Shown: positions 1 to 8,618, counted from the first letter of the stretch. The stretch: DNA of 46,694 bases from Lentisphaerae bacterium GWF2_50_93 (GCA_001804815.1 MHBI01000016.1:1-46694), one strand, 5' to 3'. The notes: generated by a model not told the origin, from the sequence alone. Translations and numbers: made by a program.

Positions 1-126
1 GCCTCTTTTTGCGCGGCCTTCGTCTTGGCCGGAACCGACGATACTTCAGTATCGCCTTGTTCCATCCAAGCCAAATCCGCATCAAAAATAGACATAATTC
101 TATTCGGCGTATTTGCGATACATGAC
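1..126. repeat. Right part of a palindromic intergenic repeat (family E)
   Basis: Bases 1-38 recur nearly unchanged at 7388-7426 in the same orientation. Bases 106-126 end in ATTTGCGATACATGACACTA, the reverse complement of the sequence starting at 7243. The piece contains a perfect hairpin, CGATACT-TC-AGTATCG, at 39-54. The simplest reading is a transposase-less element with inverted ends, cut off on the left by the window edge. No credible gene lies in 1-495; bases 127-378 hold only low-complexity, AT-rich spacer. Confidence 0.6.
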
Positions 127-378
127 ACTAGCTCCCCTGCCTGCTTGCACATGCACTACCTGTATCTTTTCTGTATTATACATACAGGTTTAATACACAT
201 CAAGCGGAACAATCGTTTTTTCAAGAAAATATTTTCACACACGCTTTCAGCGCTGTGGAACATCCGCCAAAGCGCCTGACGCAAATAAAAAAGCTCCCTG
301 AGCGCTGGCTTAAAACCTAAAACTTGAAACTTAAAACTTGTTTTCCCTTTTGACCGATATATTTTATCGGACCGCCAT

Positions 379-390
379 GCAACCGGTTGC
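379..390. promoter_or_regulatory. LacI-family-type operator upstream of GH130
   Basis: Perfect palindrome GCAACCGGTTGC. It equals the inner 12 bases of the 16-base palindrome between the -35 and -10 of the GH9 gene at 14518-14533. A weak promoter, TTGTTT (338-343), 16 bases, TATTTT (360-365), would place the operator just after the start point, a usual position for repression. CG-centred palindromes of this kind are typical LacI/GalR-family sites. No LacI-type gene is in the window, so the regulator is unknown. Confidence 0.65.
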
Positions 391-495
391 TGGCAAAGAG
401 CCATCATCGGGATGGCGGAGGTCAGTAATCGGATTACGACAGGTTTGCGGCAAGAAAATGACATGCAAGTGAATTTAAATAAATGGAGGAATCAC

Positions 496-1446
496 ATGGG
501 CTTGTTCAAGAAGGAGACTTATCTGACACGGTACAAGGGGAACCCGATCATAACGCCGAAGAGCTTCCCGTATGGACATGCGGACTCGGTCATGAACTGC
601 GGCCAGATCATGCACGAGGGCAAGACCGTCCTTCTCCTTTCCGTAATCGACAGCGCCAAGAAGATGACCGCGATCTTTTATGCCGAGAGCAAGGATGGAA
701 TCAATTTCGACATACGCGAGAAGCCCCTCATCACGGGCCTGCAGGATCCTAGGTTCAAACGCCTGGACATACACGTGATCGATCCGCGGCTGACCAAGAT
801 CGGCGACACCTACTACATAGCCCGTCCCGGCAACAGCGAGTCCGGCGAATGCATCGCGTTCCTCTACAGGACAAAGGATTTCAAGGAGGTCGAGTTCATG
901 GACTGCATAGCCCTGCCCAACAACAGGGTCCCTTCTCTGTTCCCCGAAAAGATCAACGGATATTACGCGCGGCTTGACCGCCCCTACGCCCTGGGCGCCG
1001 CAAGCGAGAAGGCTTCCGTGTGGCTCTCATATTCGCCCGATCTCATCCACTGGGGCCAGCATAGGTACCTGTGGTCCGGCAACGACAACTGGAACTGGGG
1101 GAAGATCGGTCCGACACCGCCTCTCAAGACACCCAAGGGCTGGCTTGTGATCATGCACGGCGTATGCCCTTCCTGCGACGGATATAAATATTCCCTCGGC
1201 GCCTGGATGCTGGACCTCAACGACCCCTCGAAGATGATTGGCCGGATCAGGAACTACATCCTGACGCCTGACGAACTTTATGAGCTTGTCGGAAACGTGG
1301 GCAACGTCGTATTCGCCTGCGGCGCCATCGCAGATGAGGACAAGGACCAGCTCCGCGTCTACTACGGTGCGGCCGACACGAGCATCTGCCTGGCGACAGG
1401 AAGCCTGAGCAGGATCATTGACACATGCCTCAATGAAGGACCGTGA
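496..1446 (+). CDS. GH130 family glycoside phosphorylase/hydrolase
   Basis: A 316-aa protein without signal peptide, so cytoplasmic. It matches glycoside hydrolase family 130, which phosphorolyses or hydrolyses beta-mannosides (mannosyl-glucose, manno-oligosaccharides). Signatures of the five-bladed propeller fold are RYKGNPII near the N-terminus, IDPRLTKIGDTYYI containing the expected catalytic Asp, and the C-terminal run GWLVIMHGV, LGAWMLDLNDP and VYYGAADTSI. The ATG at 496 is chosen because GGAGG lies at 485-489; an in-frame ATG at 412 lacks a ribosome site and would add 28 unconserved residues. The LacI-type operator at 379 suggests sugar-induced control shared with the GH9 gene. The exact substrate cannot be told from sequence alone; hydrolase versus phosphorylase is also open. 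Confidence 0.9.
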   Translation: MGLFKKETYLTRYKGNPIITPKSFPYGHADSVMNCGQIMHEGKTVLLLSVIDSAKKMTAIFYAESKDGINFDIREKPLITGLQDPRFKRLDIHVIDPRLTKIGDTYYIARPGNSESGECIAFLYRTKDFKEVEFMDCIALPNNRVPSLFPEKINGYYARLDRPYALGAASEKASVWLSYSPDLIHWGQHRYLWSGNDNWNWGKIGPTPPLKTPKGWLVIMHGVCPSCDGYKYSLGAWMLDLNDPSKMIGRIRNYILTPDELYELVGNVGNVVFACGAIADEDKDQLRVYYGAADTSICLATGSLSRIIDTCLNEGP

Positions 1447-1520
1447 GTAACTCGGGCATTCTTGCCCGAGGGAAATACTGAACGTCGAACATTCAACATC
1501 GAACTTCCAACCTCGAATGC
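1445..1520. repeat. Dispersed repeat: hairpin plus AACATCGAAC iterations
   Basis: Begins with the perfect hairpin CTCGGGCA-TTCT-TGCCCGAG (1451-1470) just after the GH130 stop, then iterated GAACATTCAACATCGAAC-type words. The same composite recurs at 27909-27985 with the same order and spacing. The hairpin could end GH130 transcription, but no T-run follows it. Confidence 0.7.
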
Positions 1521-1622
1521 TGAAATGTGAAGGCACAAAGAGGAAAAGGCGCAGAGGCACATAGTTCGGGAGTTCGGAAATGCGAAAGTCCGGGAGTTGT
1601 AAGCTCTTAAGCCCTGTCGGGA

Positions 1623-1815
1623 TTACTAATAGTCTCATAATAGCATGGACTGATTTTCAAAATTGCCAAGTCAGGGCGGTTTCTCCGAAACCGCCGAAAA
1701 GAACGGACGGCTTCCCGATGCCTTTCAGGATCGGGATAAACTCGAGCCATCCCTACCTTAAATTGGCAATTTTGAAAAACACCATAGATCCAAATAATTA
1801 TGAGACGATTAGTAA
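1623..1815. mobile_element. MITE-like element, 193 bp, with 19-bp terminal inverted repeats
   Basis: The ends TTACTAATAGTCTCATAAT (1623-1641) and its complement at 1797-1815 differ at one base. A second, perfect 15-bp inverted repeat lies inside (1654-1668 against 1764-1778), and the centre holds a GGCGGTTT/AAACCGCC hairpin near 1674-1694. No coding capacity. This architecture fits a non-autonomous element that folds into one long stem. Confidence 0.65.
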
Positions 1816-1900
1816 GTCTAGGCTATGTCGCGGCATACACTTCCTATGCTAAAAGTGAGTATATGGAAAAAAGATAGATAACTATATATAAGGAAATAAA

Positions 1901-2689
1901 ATGAAATCAACCATCAGGAATGGATTGATGAGAAAGACCGGATTTGCGGGACTGCTGCAATTGTTTATGGGTGTCTTCATCGCGGCATGTGTCGCATTCC
2001 CGTGCACCGCTGCGGACAAACCCGCCATCTTCATCGCTGGCGACTCCACCGCCTGCCTCTACAAGCCGGAAGCCAAGCCGCAGACCGGCTGGTGCGAAGT
2101 CCTCCCTGAATCCACGGCGGCTGGAACAAAGGTCGTGAATCTGGCAATGGGCGGCACCACCACCAAGAGTTTCCGCTCATACAACATCTGGAAGCAGATC
2201 ATGGACAAGATCAAGCCGGGCGACTTCGTCATCATCCAGTTCGGCTGCAACGACAAGTTCAACAACGATCCGAATGTCCACGCCTCCGTCCCGGAGTACA
2301 CCGAAAACCTCAAGCAGTTCGTAAAGGAAGTCCGCGACAAGAAGGGCACGCCGGTGCTCTGCACCCCGATCCCCATGCTCCAGTTCTATAAGGAGGGCAA
2401 GGTCTGCAACGCCTTCGACGAATACTGCAAGGCCGTAGCCGACGTCGCAAAGGAAATGACGGTGGATTTAGTCGATGTCAACAAGCTGTACATCGAGCTC
2501 CTCAACAAGGAAGGAGAGGAGAAGTCAAAACGTTTCTACATGTTCCTCGAACCCGGCAAGTCCAAGAACTATCCGAAGGGCCAGAAGGACATCACGCACC
2601 TCCAGCTTGAAGGCGCGAAAGCCGTCGCCGACATCTTCCTCAAGGACGCCAAGACGCAGAAACTCCCGATCGCAAAATGCTTTAAATGA
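1901..2689 (+). CDS. Secreted SGNH/GDSL hydrolase, rhamnogalacturonan acetylesterase-like (CE12)
   Basis: A 262-aa exported esterase, likely removing acetyl groups from pectic rhamnogalacturonan or a similar polysaccharide. Block I is IFIAGDSTA with nucleophile Ser49, a block III Asn lies in QFGCND, and block V is DITHLQ with Asp230 and His233, giving a complete SGNH set. The N-terminus has a basic stretch and hydrophobic segment; FIAAC resembles a lipobox, so lipoprotein and plain secretion are both possible. The ATG at 1901 follows AAGGAAAT. CE12 is inferred from the GDST and DxxH spacing. Neighbouring GH130 and MFS genes fit a polysaccharide-use context, but spacing of over 400 bases from GH130 argues against one operon. 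Confidence 0.85.
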   Translation: MKSTIRNGLMRKTGFAGLLQLFMGVFIAACVAFPCTAADKPAIFIAGDSTACLYKPEAKPQTGWCEVLPESTAAGTKVVNLAMGGTTTKSFRSYNIWKQIMDKIKPGDFVIIQFGCNDKFNNDPNVHASVPEYTENLKQFVKEVRDKKGTPVLCTPIPMLQFYKEGKVCNAFDEYCKAVADVAKEMTVDLVDVNKLYIELLNKEGEEKSKRFYMFLEPGKSKNYPKGQKDITHLQLEGAKAVADIFLKDAKTQKLPIAKCFK

Positions 2690-2861
2690 TCTGCCCACAG
2701 ATAACACAGATAAAATAGACAACCATCCCGACATCTCCACGGGAATCGGGATAAACTGCACACACGAATGACACGAAAAAGTCATTGTCAAGGTTTTGCT
2801 ACGCAAAAACTTGCCACCATTCCTTCAAATAATCGCGCAAATAAAACAAGGAGATTACGTA

Positions 2862-2990
2862 ACCGTTAAGTTGGTCTTTTAGCCTCACACGTAGGGCGGT
2901 TTTTAAACCGCCAACTAATTGTCGGGTTAAAACCCGACATGCTTTCTTGGAAAAACAGCCTCACTTCACCCAGCTTAACGCTTACGAGAT
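2862..2990. repeat. Palindromic element with two hairpins (family C, copy 1)
   Basis: Contains two perfect hairpins, GGCGGTTT-TT-AAACCGCC (2895-2912) and GTCGGGTT-AA-AACCCGAC (2921-2938), flanked by TTAAG/CTTAA-type ends. An inverted copy sits at 22290-22412. The rest of 2690-3142 holds no gene that I can see. Confidence 0.7.
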
Positions 2991-3142
2991 TACGGATAGT
3001 ATTACAGATGAATACAGATTAATATATTCTCTGTTTTATATCCTGGCAGAATCTTGGTGACTTCGTGGCTTTGTGCGAGAATATCCCTGCATGCCTCCCA
3101 TTAGTCCGTGGAAGTCTGTGGCGAGATTCCCCGCCTGGATTT

Positions 3143-4072
3143 CTACTTCAGATCAAGTCCTTTTGACCTGAGAAGATCCCGCAGCTGGTCGATGCCGATT
3201 CCGGATGAAAGAGTGGCTGTCCTGCCTTCATTGCCCAGCTTCAGCCCGTCAAGGATCGCCTTCTTGATCTCAGGACACTCCACTTTGATTTCACTTGTGA
3301 TGCCAAGTACGACGATTCCGCTGACCAAATCCTTGACGGCTTTTGCCTTCTCCTCATCCAGCATGTTGAGCTTCGCGGTCGCGGCTATCTTCTTCTCGAC
3401 CATGTTCACCTGCAGCTGGGCGTTGACGAGATTGCCAAGGAACGGCTTCTCCTTGATCTCCTGTTCAGGTAGATGCATGACTGAGATATCGATCATGGCG
3501 TCAGAGGCTGCAAGGCTGTCCATGACGGCAAGTCCATCCTTGTCCCATCCAGTTTTTTCCGTGGCGTAGAGGCTTATGAATTTATCGACGAGTCCCGGCA
3601 GTCCGAAAGCGACGATATTTCCATTGATGAGAACGCCGTAGTTCAATTCGTTTTTCTGTTCATCCTTCATTTCAATGGCGATAAGTGTTCCGGGTCTCGC
3701 CATTTTCCTCGAACTGGTCACGACCGGGGAATTCAGGATTTCATCGGCGTCGAAATTGCCTTCGAGGATGACTAGCGCCTCCTTGTCCTTTACGACACTG
3801 ATCCATATGCGTTCGACGTCGACGAGGTCCAGGGCGCTGAACTGTCCGATGCTGTCGAGCATCTCCTTGAACTGCTCCCTGGCTGTGTCAAGGATTTTCT
3901 TCGACTCTTCGTTTTTCCGGACGACGCCAAGATCGAGACGGGCGCAGAAGACGACTTCTTCGGGGATGCTCCGTGCGAGTTTCCTTCCGACCATATCCTG
4001 TTCTTCGGCCTGGCTGGAGATGATGGTGGCGACGGAGATGACTGCTGCGATTAGGAGTATCCTGATTTTCAT
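3143..4072 (-). CDS. Secreted protein of unknown function
   Basis: A 309-aa protein with a clear Sec signal peptide (about residues 1-22, cleaved after SQA) and no later membrane segment, so periplasmic or exported. The ATG follows AGGAAA at good spacing. The mature part alternates strands and helices, with phrases such as IPEEVVFCARLDLG and ALVILEGNFDADEIL. This style recurs in PVC secreted proteins that compare two similar alpha/beta halves, but I do not recognise a named family. It is divergent from the MFS gene across 256 bases, so a link in function is not shown. Confidence 0.75.
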   Translation of the reverse strand: MKIRILLIAAVISVATIISSQAEEQDMVGRKLARSIPEEVVFCARLDLGVVRKNEESKKILDTAREQFKEMLDSIGQFSALDLVDVERIWISVVKDKEALVILEGNFDADEILNSPVVTSSRKMARPGTLIAIEMKDEQKNELNYGVLINGNIVAFGLPGLVDKFISLYATEKTGWDKDGLAVMDSLAASDAMIDISVMHLPEQEIKEKPFLGNLVNAQLQVNMVEKKIAATAKLNMLDEEKAKAVKDLVSGIVVLGITSEIKVECPEIKKAILDGLKLGNEGRTATLSSGIGIDQLRDLLRSKGLDLK

Positions 4073-4227
4073 TTTCCTGTTTTCCTTGTTGATTTCATGT
4101 TCCTATGCATCCATACGGTAAATACTGCCTGCAGGTTACAATTGGGCCTCCAAACCATATCGTACATGCCAGGCAGTGAAATGCAATATCCTCTAGCCTG
4201 ATTAATCCAGGCAGGCTCCTCTGAATG

Positions 4228-4255
4228 TTGCATTCCTGACTGCATGAACTATCAT
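4228..4255 (+). promoter_or_regulatory. Candidate sigma-70 promoter for the MFS gene
   Basis: TTGCAT at 4228-4233, 16 bases, then TATCAT at 4250-4255, about 74 bases ahead of the chosen start. Weak consensus match; no operator-like palindrome is obvious. Confidence 0.3.
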
Positions 4256-4328
4256 ATGGCACTTGACGAAAAAGAGAGCAGGCTGGCATGCAATCACATG
4301 CCGCCTTTCAAATATAGGTCGAAGGATT

Positions 4329-5726
4329 ATGGATCTTGATTCTGAATGCAACCAGACCAATACGCAGGTTTACACGCCGCAGAAACTGACCGAGAAGCAG
4401 CGCAGCACGGGGCAATTCCTATACAAGATTTTCTCAACCTGCAACGGCATATCTTTCTCCTTCCTCTCCGACAGCATCGTCATATTGTACGCGCTGAAAA
4501 TCGGCATCGCGACATGGGTTGTGGCCTCCACGTCATCGTTCATCTTCCTCACGCTGCCATTCATGCTGCTGGGGAGGCATCTGGCGGGAAAACATGGGAC
4601 GGCGCGGACAATCTTCCACGCCTGGGTCTCCCGGAACTGCTTCGCGCTCGGACTCCTTCCAGTGCCGTGGCTGGCGCAGAACGTGTCGATCGAGGCGGCC
4701 ACCGCCACGCTGATGATCTCCACATTCGGATTCTGGTCATCCCGGAGCGTGGGCATGGTAGTCCTTTATCCCATCATCGGCGAGATCACCACCAAGGAGG
4801 ACCGCGGCCGTTTCAACTCCATGAACTTCACCTGCTTCTGTACATCCTACCTGCTCACCACGCTCCTGGTGATCTGGCTCTTCCATGCGACGGATGCGCC
4901 GCTCTGGGTGTTCCAGGCCATGATATGCGCCGGCTTCGTCGTTGGCATCGTAGCAGCCGTCAACGCTGGAAAAATCCCTGAGACCGACGCCGCCATGCGC
5001 ATGGCCTCCTACCCGCTTCGGATGCACGCGGCGATGATCGTCAGATCCCCTGTGATCCGCCACATAACGTTCGCATGGATCGCCTGCTCGAGCGCAGGGG
5101 CGCTGATCGGACCGTTCTCGATGCTCGCCCTTAAAAAAGGCTATCACACGCCGGACTCGCAGGCGATGCTCTACGCGGTCACCATGGCATTCGGCTCGCT
5201 GCTGGGTTCACTGGCGGTGGGACGCTCCTCCGGAAGAACCGAGCCAAGAAACCTCATCGTCATATTCTTCTGCGGATTCTTCATACCTGTCATCCTGTGG
5301 ATCGCCGCGCCTCCGGTCCTCGCCCCGCTGTACTGCCTGCTGATCTTCGCCGTCATCGGCATCTGCGGAACCGGTGCGGAGCTCGCACTGACGCACTACT
5401 TCCTCAATGCGGCGCCGGAAAACCACCGTCTCGGATTGACAATGATGGTCCTCTCCACAGTCGGCCTCCTGGCGGGACTCTCCGGCTCGGTACTGGGCGC
5501 GGGAATCCTCAAGGCCCTCTCGGGAACGGCGGATCCCCTGCTCCTCTACAAACACTACTTCATCGCCATACTAGTCATGCTCTCCATCGGCTTCCTCGCA
5601 ATCGCCAGACTCGAGAAGCTGAACATCACACATGCCGGAAAGTACATCGGAATATTCCTGACGACCCTGACCTTTGGCTTCCTATTCCCAAGACGGCCCG
5701 ACGATGACTCCACAGAAAATGATTGA
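4329..5726 (+). CDS. Major facilitator superfamily transporter
   Basis: A 465-aa integral membrane protein with about twelve hydrophobic segments after a roughly 40-residue polar N-terminus. The overall hydrophobic pattern and the polar loop near the middle (GKIPETDAAMRMASYPLRM) fit MFS symporters of sugars or other small solutes; the substrate is not readable. The ATG at 4329 is chosen with AGG at 4317-4319; an upstream TTG at 4263 would add 22 residues without improving the fold. Position between polysaccharide genes suggests oligosaccharide uptake, which is inference only. Confidence 0.85.
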   Translation: MDLDSECNQTNTQVYTPQKLTEKQRSTGQFLYKIFSTCNGISFSFLSDSIVILYALKIGIATWVVASTSSFIFLTLPFMLLGRHLAGKHGTARTIFHAWVSRNCFALGLLPVPWLAQNVSIEAATATLMISTFGFWSSRSVGMVVLYPIIGEITTKEDRGRFNSMNFTCFCTSYLLTTLLVIWLFHATDAPLWVFQAMICAGFVVGIVAAVNAGKIPETDAAMRMASYPLRMHAAMIVRSPVIRHITFAWIACSSAGALIGPFSMLALKKGYHTPDSQAMLYAVTMAFGSLLGSLAVGRSSGRTEPRNLIVIFFCGFFIPVILWIAAPPVLAPLYCLLIFAVIGICGTGAELALTHYFLNAAPENHRLGLTMMVLSTVGLLAGLSGSVLGAGILKALSGTADPLLLYKHYFIAILVMLSIGFLAIARLEKLNITHAGKYIGIFLTTLTFGFLFPRRPDDDSTEND

Positions 5727-5761
5727 GACCGAGGGGATGGAAAGTGGCAGAAGCACGGAGT

Positions 5762-5952
5762 CTTCAAATACTTGAACGTCCAACATTCAACATCGAACTT
5801 CCATGGATAGCGAAGACACAAGGTCACATATTTCTTGAGAACAGGAACAGAAAGTTCGAAAACGCAGCAGTTTGCGAACAAGGGACAGTCCACGCCTGTA
5901 ATTCTCTTCGATTCGAAGCTGGATGTTCAACGTTCGATGTTGAATGTTCATG
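5762..5952. repeat. Paired GAACNTTC/GATGTTGAA repeat arms
   Basis: The left end (5765-5795) carries GAACGTCCAACATTCAAC-type words and the right end (5918-5950) carries the inverse TTCAACGTTCGATGTTGAAT. The two could pair across about 120 bases. The same words recur at 1481-1520, 12180-12215, 19957-19975 and 27946-27985, always between genes. Confidence 0.55.
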
Positions 5953-5988
5953 AAATTAAAAGAATAACCGGGGTGACCCTGATGTATC

Positions 5989-6492
5989 CTACTTCAATCC
6001 CCGCTTGACCATCAGTACCATGTCTTCCTTGAGGTTCTGCAGATCCTCCTCGTGCATGACCTCGTCCTGCAGAATCTGCAGGACCATGTTATATGTAACC
6101 GGATCGCGGTCGCGTGTGAACTTGAGAAGCGCGTTGTAGTTCTTGATGGCGCACTGTTCGCCGCTGATGTTCTGGTCGAGAATGACCTTCACATAGGGAT
6201 CCTTCGGCGCGTCGTAGCCGCAGTTGGTCAGCTTCAGCCAGTCGGCAGGGCTGAGCGCCGGCGTGCCACCAAGCTGGATGATGCGGTCGGCATCCATGCC
6301 TGCGTGCCGGAATTCATCAAGTGCGTGCTGGTTGAGTTCCGCCATGACGGCGTCCTTCATCGGGCCCTTGACGACCTTGGCGCCCAGCCAGTACTGATAA
6401 TATGCCAACCACTCGTCGCAATACAGCTTGTTGAGCATCGTGATGATCTGGTCGACGTCTTTCCCGACGATCTGTCTGCCGGCTGTTCCCAT
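5989..6492 (-). CDS. Ferritin-like four-helix protein (Dps-like/bacterioferritin type)
   Basis: A 167-aa cytosolic protein of the ferritin-like diiron superfamily, likely oxidising and storing iron or removing peroxide. Metal-site residues fall as E27, E60-x-x-H63, E112 and E144-x-x-H147, the two-ExxH layout of an intact diiron centre. Cys91 and Cys114 between the two helix pairs recall the cysteine pair of thioferritins (DPSL), a suggestion only. The ATG at 6492 is chosen because AGGAGG sits six bases upstream; an in-frame ATG at 6534 lies inside the promoter region and has no ribosome site. The gene stands alone, with its own strong -35. Confidence 0.85.
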   Translation of the reverse strand: MGTAGRQIVGKDVDQIITMLNKLYCDEWLAYYQYWLGAKVVKGPMKDAVMAELNQHALDEFRHAGMDADRIIQLGGTPALSPADWLKLTNCGYDAPKDPYVKVILDQNISGEQCAIKNYNALLKFTRDRDPVTYNMVLQILQDEVMHEEDLQNLKEDMVLMVKRGLK

Positions 6493-6517
6493 GGGATCCT
6501 CCTTGTTTGGCGCTGAT

Positions 6518-6546
6518 ATTAATTCATATTTCACTTAACGTGTCAA
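6518..6546 (-). promoter_or_regulatory. Promoter of the ferritin-like gene
   Basis: On the minus strand a perfect TTGACA (-35, 6541-6546) is followed after 17 bases by ATTAAT (6518-6523). The start point would fall around 6511, giving a leader of about 20 bases that holds AGGAGG. This supports the shorter start at 6492. Confidence 0.5.
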
Positions 6547-6693
6547 AGGTAGTACGGGAATTGCAGGAATTCAAGAGGATGGGGAGAGGAGAAGATACTT
6601 GCATGAAGGCACGCAGGCGCAGAGTTTTCAGAGGGCGGTAATCCGCGGTCCGATTACTGGCTTCTTACGGCTTTTTATAAAAGTATTTTTTTC

Positions 6694-6760
6694 TGGCATA
6701 GTATCTGCTATATCAAAAACTTAAGATATTTCAGCCGGTGGAAACCCCTCTGGGTTTCCA
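6694..6760 (+). promoter_or_regulatory. Sigma-54-like promoter and leader hairpin
   Basis: TGGCATAGTATCTGCT at 6694-6709 matches the -24/-12 consensus (TGGCAYRNNNNTTGCW) except one base, with GG and GC exactly ten bases apart. Downstream, 6739-6760 forms a perfect 9-bp hairpin with a 4-base loop (TGGAAACCC / GGGTTTCCA), inside the leader of the 91-aa membrane protein. No sigma-54 activator gene is in the window. Confidence 0.5.
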
Positions 6761-6819
6761 TATAACTGAGCAAGGGGGTGAGAATGCGCTAGTGTCATGG
6801 AGGAAAAAAGGAACCTATC

Positions 6820-7095
6820 ATGAAAGATACATACTACAGTACCGTTTCATTGTGCATGCCCATGGTCTTGCTCGCATCTGCTTTTCTTGACTCGCTACTG
6901 TATGGCATCAATACAGAAATGGCCTTGACCGTGGGAGTCCTGTTGATGGTGATGACCGCGGAGGCCTGCGGAGGAGTGATCTGCGGAATTGCGGGCTATG
7001 TCAAGAAGGAGAAGATGAAATGGCTGTCGACTGCAGGAATCCTGGAGAATGCCTGCCTCGGTTTTATGTGCTGTGCAGCCCTGGCGGCACTATAG
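6820..7095 (+). CDS. Small membrane protein, function unknown
   Basis: A 91-aa protein with three hydrophobic segments (about residues 8-27, 34-62 and 70-91) and a short basic loop, VKKEKMK, between the second and third. GGAGG lies just upstream of the ATG. Five cysteines fall in or beside the membrane segments. I do not recognise the family. It is monocistronic, behind a sigma-54-like promoter with a leader hairpin, so probably a conditionally expressed inner-membrane protein. Confidence 0.65.
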   Translation: MKDTYYSTVSLCMPMVLLASAFLDSLLYGINTEMALTVGVLLMVMTAEACGGVICGIAGYVKKEKMKWLSTAGILENACLGFMCCAALAAL

Positions 7096-7113
7096 GATGC
7101 ATAGTTAGAGCCT

Positions 7114-7234
7114 GCTCGAAAAGGGGGTAGCACAGACATTCCTGTCTGTGACGGAAACTGAAAATTGACCCCACAGACAAGAATGTCTGTGCTACTTTCA
7201 AGACAAATTTCATTTTGAGATTACCTTTTCGAGC
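7114..7234. repeat. Palindromic element with nested hairpins (family D)
   Basis: Ends GCTCGAAAAGG (7114-7124) and CCTTTTCGAGC (7224-7234) are exact inverted repeats. Inside, TAGCACAGACATTC (7128-7141) pairs with 7181-7194, and each arm is also a small hairpin. The last 34 bases (7201-7234) are repeated without change at 34001-34034. Confidence 0.7.
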
Positions 7235-7242
7235 AACGTCTA

Positions 7243-7426
7243 GTGTCATGTATCGCAAATAGGCCGAAATAAAACGTGGGGGATTTTGGATGTTCAGTCT
7301 GTACGACTCCGCTAAGGCGATGCTGAAGCATCGTTGTGCGGAGGCGGACGGGCTGAACGCCGAAAGACCCACGCCGTAATACGGTTATGCCTCTTTTTGC
7401 GCGGCCTTCGTCTTGGCCGGAACCGA
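7243..7426. repeat. Left part of palindromic repeat family E
   Basis: Begins with TAGTGTCATGTATCGCAAAT, the inverse of the end at 107-126, has a CGATGCT-GA-AGCATCG hairpin near 7319, and ends with the 39-base block shared with 1-39. The right terminus appears lost. 7427-7501 is spacer. Confidence 0.6.
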
Positions 7427-7501
7427 TTTATTAACGACAATCAGCCTTCCGATCTTCGAATACTTGTCATTCGACACTTGTCAGCCCATGGCAGATCTTG
7501 C

Positions 7502-7571
7502 CTGACACCTGACACCTGACACCTGACACCTGACACCTGACACCTGACACCTGACACCTGACACCTGACAC
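7502..7571. repeat. Tandem heptamer repeat (CTGACAC)x10
   Basis: Ten perfect head-to-tail copies of CTGACAC, ending six bases before the stop codon of the ABC_sub_bind gene. Seven bases is not a multiple of three but no reading frame crosses it. Such arrays change length easily by slippage. Confidence 0.95.
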
Positions 7572-7577
7572 CTCTTC

Positions 7578-8618
7578 TTACTTTCCAGTTCCAGGTGCAG
7601 CTGGTGATGTTTCCAGGGAGGAAGGGATGGCGATACCGAGCAGCGCGGCCTGCTTGCGGTTGATTAGCACTACCGGTTCGGCGATGTTCACGATGGGCAT
7701 TAATGCCGGGTTCTCACCGCGCAGCACACGTGCCGCCATGCGTCCGGCCGCACGTCCGCTTTCCGTCCAGCCTATGCCTACTGCCGCCACGGCCCCGCGG
7801 TCGACGAACTCAGGGTCGTTGAGCACGACAGGTATCTTCGCCCGGCCTGCCGGACCTAGCACACCGTCGATCGCCTGCAGCACCGTGTTGTCTCCGGTCA
7901 GCCATATCGCCTGCGGATTCCGCGCCAGGAGCGACTGCGTAGCCAGCGTGATGTCGGCAGTAGTCGAGATAGTCGCTTCCTCGAGCTTTATGCCTGAAGC
8001 TTCCAGGATCTTGCGGGCCTCGGCCACCGCCCGGATCGAATTCGCCTCGGACGCGTTGTAGACAGTTCCCACGGTCTTGACACCGGGAACCAGCTCGCGC
8101 AGAACTTTCATCGTCTTGTCAATCGACGGGAACGATGCGACCCCTGTCATTTTCGGAAGGTGGTGTTCAAAGTCCTTGCCCGCACCGGCTGAAATCGGAT
8201 CGTAGGTGTAGACAAATACCGACGGTGTGTCCCTCAGCTTCGCGCAGGCAGCAGCCACACCCGGGGTGGTCATCGGCACGATCAGATCCAGTCCATCGGC
8301 ATCCAGCGACTGCATCATCTGAGGCAGCATGGATATGTCGCCGGCCGCATGTTTCCGGATCACCTCGAGGTTGCGCCCCTCCTTGAACCCTTCGGACTTC
8401 AGCCCTTCGAGATAGCCGTCAATCGCCTTGTCAGCCGCGATGTCCGGACCGAACGAGGCAAATGCGATCCTATATATGCGCTCTCCTGGCGCCGCATTCT
8501 GGTTCTTCGCCTTGCGCTCGCATCCGAGTCCGCCAAAGACCAATGATAAGGCAGTACCAGCCACTATGAATACCCGCGGCAGGCGTGCCGCAATCAAGTT
8601 CAAATATTTACAGGTCAT
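7578..8618 (-). CDS. ABC transporter substrate-binding lipoprotein (ABC_sub_bind / TrpX-like)
   Basis: A 346-aa protein matching the ABC_sub_bind family of periplasmic solute receptors. Family features are YRIAFASFG at the mature start, DLIVPMTTPGVAAA, the hinge phrase MTGVASFPSIDKTMKVLRELVPGV (in pieces), and the closing IAEPVVLINRKQAALLGIAIP. The N-terminus is basic then hydrophobic, ending at Cys33 (GGLGC), an acceptable lipobox. AAAGGA precedes the ATG. No permease or ATPase gene is near, so it is an orphan receptor. It follows the PHP-domain gene by 62 bases on the same strand and is likely co-transcribed with it. Confidence 0.85.
   Translation of the reverse strand: MTCKYLNLIAARLPRVFIVAGTALSLVFGGLGCERKAKNQNAAPGERIYRIAFASFGPDIAADKAIDGYLEGLKSEGFKEGRNLEVIRKHAAGDISMLPQMMQSLDADGLDLIVPMTTPGVAAACAKLRDTPSVFVYTYDPISAGAGKDFEHHLPKMTGVASFPSIDKTMKVLRELVPGVKTVGTVYNASEANSIRAVAEARKILEASGIKLEEATISTTADITLATQSLLARNPQAIWLTGDNTVLQAIDGVLGPAGRAKIPVVLNDPEFVDRGAVAAVGIGWTESGRAAGRMAARVLRGENPALMPIVNIAEPVVLINRKQAALLGIAIPSSLETSPAAPGTGK

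Noticed and set aside
6739..6760. Riboswitch in the leader of the 91-aa protein
   Set aside because: Only a single stem is visible; no known aptamer core could be matched.
7502..7571. CRISPR-like array
   Set aside because: The seven-base units are contiguous with no spacers and no cas genes.
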